Source: Acidobacteriota bacterium
GTDB lineage: Bacteria > Acidobacteriota > Holophagae > Thermotomaculales > Thermotomaculaceae
Direction of reading: 5' to 3'
Length of the DNA: 7,711 nucleotides
Assembly (NCBI GenBank): GCA_027067895.1
Contig: JAMOUY010000263.1
Location: 1-7,711 of the forward strand
Made by a program: the position numbers and the translations under genes. Below are positions 1 to 5,800 of the stretch, in pieces. Below the pieces are notes generated by a model. The model ran no database searches. It had not been told where the DNA came from and worked only from the letters and a program-made list of their open reading frames with translations. The first letter of the stretch is position 1. Every line of letters starts with the position of its first letter.

Positions 1-7
1 CAAGGTT

Positions 8-454
8 TTATTTGCCATTTTCTTCCGCTATCCTTTCAAGATTTTCGGTTATTTTGCCGAGAAGTCTTACAAATTCCTCTTTTTCTTTTTCGTTGAGAAA
101 ACCGAGCAATTCTTGATTTATTTTTTCAAGGCAGTTCATTATTTTTCCCCTTAATTTTTCCCCTTTTTCAGATAATTGAAGGTAAACTGTTCTTAAATCC
201 TCTCCGTGGGTTCTTAAAAGGTAGCCTTTGTTGATTAGAATTCTTGAAGCGTGGGTGATTGCTCCCGGCGTAACTTCAAGCATTTTTGCCAATTCTCCAA
301 CGCGGTATGACTTTGAGGGAAGCATGTGAATAATTATTCCGGCCTGAGGCTTGCTTAAAGACGGGTCAATTTCTTTGATTTTTTTTGAAAAAAGTATGTG
401 TTTCAGGTGAAGAAACTTTGTTAACACGCTCATTGTGGCAAAAGAGTTTTCCAT
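8..454 (-). CDS. MarR-family winged-helix transcriptional regulator
   Basis: A 148-residue protein of normal MarR length. It has an N-terminal dimerisation helix (about 8-30), a winged helix-turn-helix (about 35-98) and C-terminal dimerisation helices (about 100-145). The segment VGELAKMLEVTPGAITHAS (52-70) is the HTH with its recognition helix. The wing follows at 80-98 and keeps the family Asp-x-Arg pair (D86, R88) before YLQLSEKG. The only cysteine is C108, so an OhrR-type N-terminal Cys sensor is absent; a ligand-binding type is more likely, but the ligand cannot be predicted. The ATG at 454 is chosen because AAAAGGA lies seven bases upstream (462-468); the internal Met8 has no such site. 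The gene has its own promoter and a 27-bp palindrome in its leader, which suggests autoregulation. The flavin oxidoreductase gene lies just upstream and is a possible target, but a terminator separates the two. Family call is firm; regulon unknown. Confidence 0.93.
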   Translation of the reverse strand: MENSFATMSVLTKFLHLKHILFSKKIKEIDPSLSKPQAGIIIHMLPSKSYRVGELAKMLEVTPGAITHASRILINKGYLLRTHGEDLRTVYLQLSEKGEKLRGKIMNCLEKINQELLGFLNEKEKEEFVRLLGKITENLERIAEENGK

Positions 455-474
455 TTTTCAATCCTTTTACGAAT

Positions 475-501
475 TCAATAGTTGAGTAATTCAAATATTG
501 A
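475..501. promoter_or_regulatory. Candidate MarR operator: 27-bp near-perfect palindrome
   Basis: On the plus strand the left arm reads TCAATAgTTGAgT and the right arm AtTCAAaTATTGA, around a central base at 488. Of 26 paired positions 22 match; the inner TTGA-N5-TCAA and outer TCAATA/TATTGA blocks are perfect. It lies directly downstream of the predicted -10 of the MarR gene, covering about +2 to +28, where a bound dimer would block promoter clearance. Known MarR proteins bind palindromes of similar size, so autorepression is the natural reading. The binding protein is inferred from position only. Confidence 0.72.
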
Positions 502-509
502 CTAACTAA

Positions 510-538
510 AATTTATTCCATTTTTAGGAATTTGTCAA
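510..538 (-). promoter_or_regulatory. Sigma70-like promoter of the MarR gene
   Basis: On the minus strand a perfect TTGACA -35 box (533-538) is followed by a 17-base spacer and a TAAATT -10 box (510-515, four of six consensus positions). The predicted start is near 503, giving a leader of about 49 bases that contains the palindrome at 475-501 and the AAAAGGA ribosome site. The -35 box nearly abuts the U-tract of the upstream terminator. Confidence 0.65.
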
Positions 539-539
539 T

Positions 540-566
540 AAAAAAAGCGGCCTTTTGAGACCGCTT
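540..566 (-). terminator. Intrinsic terminator of the flavin oxidoreductase gene
   Basis: On the minus strand AAGCGGTC pairs with GGCCGCTT (eight pairs including one G-U) around a six-base TCAAAA loop. An uninterrupted run of T follows (plus-strand A at 540-546). It lies about 57 bases past the stop codon of the gene at 624-1592 and should insulate the MarR gene from it. The plus strand has no T-run after the stem, so it acts in one direction. Confidence 0.88.
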
Positions 567-623
567 GTAAAATTTGATGTTTTTTGAGGAAAAATATTTT
601 TTGCAGTGTGTTAGAGAAAAAAA

Positions 624-1592
624 TTATATAAATTTGCACATTCTTTCTTTGAGTATCTTTTCGGCGCCGCTGATTATGGAATCAATGACCTCTTTTACCG
701 TTGGAATGTCGTTTATAAGCCCAACAACCTGTCCGCAGGCAAACAGTGCGTCGTCAAGTTCTCCCGTTTGAAGCGCTTTCAATCCTCTCAATCCGCTTAA
801 AAGCGGGGCAAGTTCTTCAAGTGTCGCTCCGTTTTCTTCCATTTCCTTGATTTTTAAAGCATGTTTGTTTTTCAAAGCCCTTAAAGTATTTTTCAAACTT
901 CTTTCAACAAGTATTGTGTCGGTTTCCTTTGCTTCAACAAGTTTCTTTTTTATGTTTTCGTGGACGGGGGCCTCTTTTGTCGCAACAAACCTTGTTCCCA
1001 TGTTTACCCCTTCCGCACCTAAGGAAAGTGCGGCTAAAAATCCCCTTGCGTCTCCGAATCCTCCCGAGGCAATTACGGGAATATTCAATTCGTCAACCGC
1101 TCTTGGAATGAGGATTAGAGAAGTTACATCGTCTTCTCCCGGGTGTCCGGCGCACTCAAATCCGTCAATGCTTACAAAATCGCATCCTATCGCTTCCGCT
1201 TTTTTTGCATGTCTTACCGATGTGCATTTGTGGATAACCTTTATGCCCGCGTCTTTCAGTTTTTTCATGTATGGTTCGGGGTTTCTTCCCGCAGTTTCCA
1301 TGATTTTTATGCCTTTTTCAATAATTACGTCAATGTATGCATCATAGTTTACGGGCCTTAGGGTTGGCAGAAAGGTTATGTTTACCCCGAAGGGTTTGTC
1401 GGTCATTTTTTTGCATCTGTCAATTTCTTCCGCAAGTTTTTCAGGTTTGTCAAAGGAAAGTGCGGTTATTATTCCCAGACCTCCGGCATTTGAAACGGCA
1501 GAGACAAGTTCCGCTTTGGAAATCCACATCATTCCGCCCTGAATTATGGGGTATTCAATTCCAAGGGCTTCGGTTATTTTTGTTTTAAACAT
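624..1592 (-). CDS. FMN-dependent NAD(P)H oxidoreductase, PA1024-type NADH:quinone reductase / nitronate monooxygenase family
   Basis: A 322-residue TIM-barrel flavoprotein of the 2-nitropropane dioxygenase/FabK superfamily. Visible signatures are YPIIQGGM (14-21) at the FMN face, NAGGLGIITA (35-44), DKPFGVNITFLP (65-76), ETAGRNPEP (99-107), IHKCTSVRHAKKAE (120-133), SIDGFECAGHPGEDD (141-155) with H150, the phosphate-binding ASGGFGDARG (175-184) and GTRFVATKEAPVHE (199-212). From memory this motif set matches Pseudomonas PA1024, first annotated as 2-nitropropane dioxygenase and later shown to be an NADH:quinone reductase, more closely than it matches FabK enoyl-ACP reductase. The likely reaction is two-electron quinone reduction by NAD(P)H in the cytoplasm; true nitronate oxidation remains possible. 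The ATG at 1592 has CAGGAGGG just upstream (1596-1603). Terminators lie on both sides, so it is probably a single-gene unit. The next gene is a MarR regulator, a common companion of redox enzymes. Length is normal. Confidence 0.9.
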   Translation of the reverse strand: MFKTKITEALGIEYPIIQGGMMWISKAELVSAVSNAGGLGIITALSFDKPEKLAEEIDRCKKMTDKPFGVNITFLPTLRPVNYDAYIDVIIEKGIKIMETAGRNPEPYMKKLKDAGIKVIHKCTSVRHAKKAEAIGCDFVSIDGFECAGHPGEDDVTSLILIPRAVDELNIPVIASGGFGDARGFLAALSLGAEGVNMGTRFVATKEAPVHENIKKKLVEAKETDTILVERSLKNTLRALKNKHALKIKEMEENGATLEELAPLLSGLRGLKALQTGELDDALFACGQVVGLINDIPTVKEVIDSIISGAEKILKERMCKFI

Positions 1593-1616
1593 TTTCCCTC
1601 CTGTAAATCAAAATAG

Positions 1617-1643
1617 AAAAAGGGGGAGTTTTTATCTCCCCCT
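1617..1643 (-). terminator. Strong intrinsic terminator between the TlpA gene and the flavin oxidoreductase gene
   Basis: A perfect eight-pair stem, AGGGGGAG at 1621-1628 with CTCCCCCT at 1636-1643, encloses a seven-base AT loop. On the minus strand a T-run (1617-1621) follows. It lies about 30 bases after the TlpA-type gene stops. The plus strand also carries a T-run two to three bases beyond the stem, so it could work both ways, though no plus-strand gene needs it. It may also sit in the leader of the next gene (see promoter at 1657-1685). Confidence 0.9.
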
Positions 1644-1656
1644 CCGTTTTTTGTTT

Positions 1657-1685
1657 ATTTTAGTTGAAATTTCTTATTTGAGCAA
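1657..1685 (-). promoter_or_regulatory. Possible promoter of the flavin oxidoreductase gene, overlapping the TlpA gene stop
   Basis: On the minus strand TTGCTC (1680-1685, three of six -35 positions) is followed by a 17-base spacer and TAAAAT (1657-1662, five of six -10 positions). The start would fall near 1650, upstream of the terminator hairpin, so that hairpin would lie within the leader. No better promoter is visible in the short gap between the hairpin and the ATG at 1592. The -35 match is weak and AT-rich DNA gives chance matches. Confidence 0.35.
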
Positions 1686-2825
1686 TGATTTTACGTATTC
1701 TACAAGCGGGTCTTTTTCTCCCGAAAAACCTACGAAAGTTTTGGCGATTTTCCCGTCTTTTCCGATTACAACAAAGTGCGGAATTCCGGTTACGCCGTAT
1801 TGCTTATAAAGGTTTTTGTCTTTCAATATTGCAACAGGGTATTCAATTTTTCTTTCTTCAAGGAATTTTTTTATGTATTTCAACTCTTCTTCCGGTTTAA
1901 GATTTGGCACCTTTTGTTTTCCGTCTGAAAATGTGCCGTAGTAAGAAGTGATGCTGATAACCACAAGGCCTTTGTTTTTATACTGAGAGTAAAGTTTTTC
2001 AAGGTAAGGCATAGCGGCTCTGCAAGGAGCACACCACGGTGCAAAGAAGTCAAGCACCACAACTTTGCCTTTTAAATCGGACAATTTTACGCCTTTTGTG
2101 TTAATCCATGTGTCAACACCGGTAATTTCGGGAGCGGTTTTGTTTGTCAGGTTTAATTGAACGAGTTTTTGTTTCAGCCTGTTTTTAACCTGTGCCGGTA
2201 CCTGTTTGTTGTTCATTGCTTTTTCAATTGTTTCTTTAACTTTTGCGGTATTGCCGGTTTCTTCGTAAGCAAGAATAAGTCCGTTGTATGCATAGTATGC
2301 TGTCATTGGGTCTAAATTTGGCGATTTTGTGGCTTTTTCAAAAAACTGTACTGCGTCTTTTGCTTTTTTGTCGCTTAAAAGCATGTATCCGAAATTCATT
2401 GCATTGATTGCGTAATCCTTTGAGGTTGTGCTTACCATATCAAGGTATTTGACAGTATTTTTCAAATCTCCGTTTTTAAAATACGCAACCGCTTTTGTAA
2501 TGTTGTATTTGTCTTGGTCAAGCGCTTTCGGGTTTTTGATAAGGTTAATCGCTTCAAGAGCCTTTTTCCCGTTGTCAACCGAGTTGTAAAGTTCCGCTGC
2601 AAGCAGTTTTTCTTCGTCGGTCATTTTTTTCAAATCGTATTTTGAAATCAAACTTGTCATTTCTTTTTTCATATCTTCAAGAAATTTCTGGTATGCTTCT
2701 CTGCTTTTTATCTGTCTTTTTTTCTGGGTCAAATTTTGAATTAATTTTGTATAGTCTTCTTTAAATCCTGCAAAACTTAAAGTAGTTAATAACATTACAA
2801 ATGTAAACAAAACATATTTTTTCAT
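1674..2825 (-). CDS. Exported TlpA-type thioredoxin with N-terminal helical (TPR-like) repeats
   Basis: A 383-residue protein. Residues 1-19 form a Sec signal peptide (KK, a hydrophobic core, then LSFA before Gly20), without a lipobox Cys. Residues 21-225 are helical: a charged coiled-coil-like stretch (24-62), then TPR-like helix pairs, for example KALEAINLIK (88-97), KAVAYFKNGDLKNTVKYLDMV (111-131), NFGYMLLSDKKAKDAVQFFEKA (144-165) and NGLILAYEETGNTAKVKETIEKA (181-203). A TlpA/AhpC-TSA-like thioredoxin domain follows (230-383), with redox motif WCAPC (264-268; C265 and C268 at bases 2022-2033) and cis-Pro loop TGIPH (P349). The likely role is a membrane-facing or periplasmic thiol-disulfide reductase, as in cytochrome c maturation or protein repair; the TPR part probably binds a partner protein. 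No cytochrome-biogenesis gene is nearby, so the substrate is unknown. ATG at 2825 has a full AGGAGG at 2831-2836. It has its own promoter and terminator. Confidence 0.93.
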   Translation of the reverse strand: MKKYVLFTFVMLLTTLSFAGFKEDYTKLIQNLTQKKRQIKSREAYQKFLEDMKKEMTSLISKYDLKKMTDEEKLLAAELYNSVDNGKKALEAINLIKNPKALDQDKYNITKAVAYFKNGDLKNTVKYLDMVSTTSKDYAINAMNFGYMLLSDKKAKDAVQFFEKATKSPNLDPMTAYYAYNGLILAYEETGNTAKVKETIEKAMNNKQVPAQVKNRLKQKLVQLNLTNKTAPEITGVDTWINTKGVKLSDLKGKVVVLDFFAPWCAPCRAAMPYLEKLYSQYKNKGLVVISITSYYGTFSDGKQKVPNLKPEEELKYIKKFLEERKIEYPVAILKDKNLYKQYGVTGIPHFVVIGKDGKIAKTFVGFSGEKDPLVEYVKSLLK

Positions 2826-2854
2826 TAAATCCTCCTAAAAAAAGTATCCTTTGG

Positions 2855-2863
2855 ATTATACCA
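2855..2863 (-). promoter_or_regulatory. Extended -10 promoter of the TlpA-type gene
   Basis: The minus strand reads TGGTATAAT: a perfect TATAAT (2855-2860) with the TGn extension (2861-2863). No good -35 box lies 16-18 bases upstream, which is usual for extended -10 promoters. Start is predicted near 2848, about 23 bases before the ATG, leaving room for the AGGAGG site. It lies in the 51-base gap after the GH18 gene, so the TlpA-type gene need not depend on read-through. Confidence 0.7.
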
Positions 2864-2876
2864 CAAATAATTTTCT

Positions 2877-5800
2877 TTAATATGCGTTTAGCGATTTCAT
2901 GTAAGTTCTGTCTCTGTCTCCCTTAACTTCAATGCAGACAATTGGTTGAGTTGAATAAAATTTGATGAAGTAATTTTCATCGGTAGAGGAAATGGAAAAT
3001 AAATCGCTTAAAACCGATTTAAACCTTGTCTGCGGGCTTATTGTAATTGTTTTTTCTCCAACTTTATTTCCTTTTCCGTTGTAAAGTTCAAATGTTACGG
3101 TTGTGTTTTGAGTGTTAGCGTTAAGAGCAACAACTCCTGTCCAAACGGAATTGTTTGTTTCCGCCATAGGGATTATTCCGGAAAGTTTTCCCTTAAATGG
3201 AAGGGCGTAACCGCAGATTGCTCCGCCGCTTACTCCGTAAATCTCAATTCCTGTTGTTTTTACGGTTGAGTAAGCATAGCCCCATACCGCATTTTGCAAT
3301 TCTTCATCAGAGAATAAGTTTTGAAAAAGCCCTTTGAGTTTTTGTTTTTTCCCTATTGACAATGTTTTTGTGCCAATCATTTTGCCCGAATCGTCGTATA
3401 GGTAAAACAGTATTTTCCCGTCTTTATCTTCCGTGTTTACGAATGTGAATCCTGTCCAGAATATGTCTTTTTCTTCCGGAATGTGCGGAATAAAGAATTT
3501 GTTTCCCGTTTTCTCTGAAAGTGTGATTGCCGCCCCGTCATTGTTTTTTTGAATAAAGGCTTCGTAACCGTTTAAAACATCCGATTGATTTGCGTCTGTT
3601 ATTTCTCCGAAGCAATTGTTTTCGGGAATATTTTCCGCAAATTTAGTAAGGTTAAAAATGTTGCAGTAATTTGATTCAAGTACGTAGCCGGAATTGTTTA
3701 CCGATATTACTATGTTTTTTCCGTTTTTGTTTCCTATACTTGCCAAAGTGTCCCAGTAATCTGTTTCTTCCGCTATATGAGGGATAAAGAGTTTAGGCGA
3801 TGTGTTAAGGCTTTGGTATGCCGAGTATCCAAGGTTAAATCCGTCTGCTTCCTGATAGACGACGACAAAAGAATTTGGGGTAATCATAGACTGATATGTG
3901 CCGTTTTTACTGTTGTCGGAAATTATTTCGTTTAGTTTTATTTTTTCATACGGATTAATTGTTATGTTTTTGGCCTTTTCTTTTCCTTCGTTATCCATTG
4001 TGTTAACGGAAATTCTTACCGTTTTGTTGAATGGGTTTATCAAATAAGTTTTCAAATCTATATCTCTGTCGTTTAAAACGTAATTTCCCGTTAAACTTAC
4101 GGGGTAACTTTTTAAATCAATAGGTCTTATTGTAATAAAATCCGATTCGCCCTTTATTCCAAGTTCGTTGGTTGCCGAGACTTTTACGTAATAGGTTCCC
4201 GGCGCATAGAAAACGAGAGTAATTTCCGGTTCTTCGGTTTCAAAACTTCCTTCATAATCTCCTGTTGCAATCCATTCATATTTTACGATTTTTCTGTTTT
4301 CAGGGTCGTGGAATTTGCAAGTGAATTTGACTTCCAAAGCAACAAGTCCCGTGTATGTAGAGGCATTGAAATATTCCGCTTCCGGTTCGGCAACTTCTGT
4401 AAAGTATGCGTGAATTGTATGGTTTGCCTTTATGTCTTTAAAAGTATGCATGCTTAAAACACCTAAATTTTGTCCGTCAACCACAACTTTTTCAACAGTG
4501 TAGCCCCTGTCTGAGGTTATGTAAAAAGTAATGCTTTCGCCTTCTTTTACTTCAATATCTCCCGCAGGCGAGATGCTTCCTCCCGCTTCCGCTTCGGCCT
4601 TAATGGTGTATGTTTTATCGGAAACTTCTGTAAAGTTTGCTTCTATTGTGTGATTTGAATTTACGTTTGAAAACGTATATGTGTTAACTATTCCTTTATC
4701 TTTTCCGTCCACTATAACTGATTTTATCCTAAATCCGTTGGATGGAGTTATAATGAATGTAACGCTTTCGCCTTTGTTAACCTTTATGTTTCCGGAAGGG
4801 TCAATCTGTCCTCCGTTTCCCGCAGTTGCGGTGATTATATAAGTGTTAACTTGATTTTCCTTAAAAGAGGCTTTAATTGTGTGGTTTGCGCTAACGTTTG
4901 AAAACGTGTAAGTTGAGACTGCGCCGACATCGTTTCCATCTACGAGAACTTTGTCAATCTGGTATCCCGAATCGGGTTTTATAGTGAAAGTAATAGAGTC
5001 GCCTTCGTTTACCTCAATTGTTCCGTTGGGGGTAATTGTCCCGCCGTTTCCCGCCGAAGCGGTGATAGTGTATTTCTGTTGCTGGTCTTGCTCAAAGTAA
5101 ACATCAATTGTGTGGTCTGTGCTTACGCTTGAAAATGTATAGGAAGTCGGTGTTCCTACCGAAGTTCCGTCAACTTTTACATCGGAAATGTGGTAGCCGT
5201 TTTCAGGGTTAAATGTTAAGGTTATGTCTTTTTTGTAGTCAACTTGAATTTGCCCTGAGGGATTTATTGTCCCGTTTCCGTGCGGTGTTGCGGTGATATA
5301 AAAAAATCCGAATTTTTCTCTGATTTTTTCCCACAATTCGGTTCTTGTTCCGTCGTAGTTTAGTGCCCACATTCCCGTTCCGCCTATGTTGTATTGGTTA
5401 ACTTTGTCATACTTTAACCCAATACTGACATCGTCGTCGTACCACGCCTGATGGGGGTATGAAGTGTAGCAGTTGTAATCGTAAAAAGGCGTTTGAGAGT
5501 AATTGTCCCATTCCCTGTTGTACTGAGCGGCTTTATCGACGGCGGTTGAGTAGATTACGGCAGAGGCGTTTGCCCTTTGGCTTGTCGGAATTTCGCATTT
5601 TTGAGCCGGCCAGTCGTATCCGTAGTAGGGGACTCCGAGCAAAAGTTTGTATTTTTTGCTGTCTCCAACTCCGTATGTTCCGTTAATGTAATCGTCTAAT
5701 GTTTGAACAATTCCGGCCCATGTAGGCCAAGGACTTCCGCTTGTATAACTTAACGGTGCCACGGGACCCGGGTCTCCCCCGGAATAGTGGTAGTCGTAAG

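Noticed and set aside
847..1347. Open frame of 166 codons on the plus strand
   Set aside because: It is antisense to the strongly conserved flavin oxidoreductase gene, has a low-complexity Ser/Phe-rich product, no ribosome site and no family resemblance.
2847..2857. Small hairpin ATCC-AAA-GGAT followed by a T-run on the minus strand, a possible terminator of the GH18 gene
   Set aside because: The stem is only four pairs with a three-base loop, and it overlaps the TATAAT box and predicted start of the next gene. It is more likely incidental.
4401..5303. Regularly spaced repeats considered as a CRISPR array
   Set aside because: The 231-base units are diverged coding repeats within a protein, with no short identical direct repeats or spacers.
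5459..5686. Plus-strand open frame with a Cys/Arg-rich product
   Set aside because: It is antisense to the GH18 catalytic domain; the composition is the usual shadow of the opposite strand.
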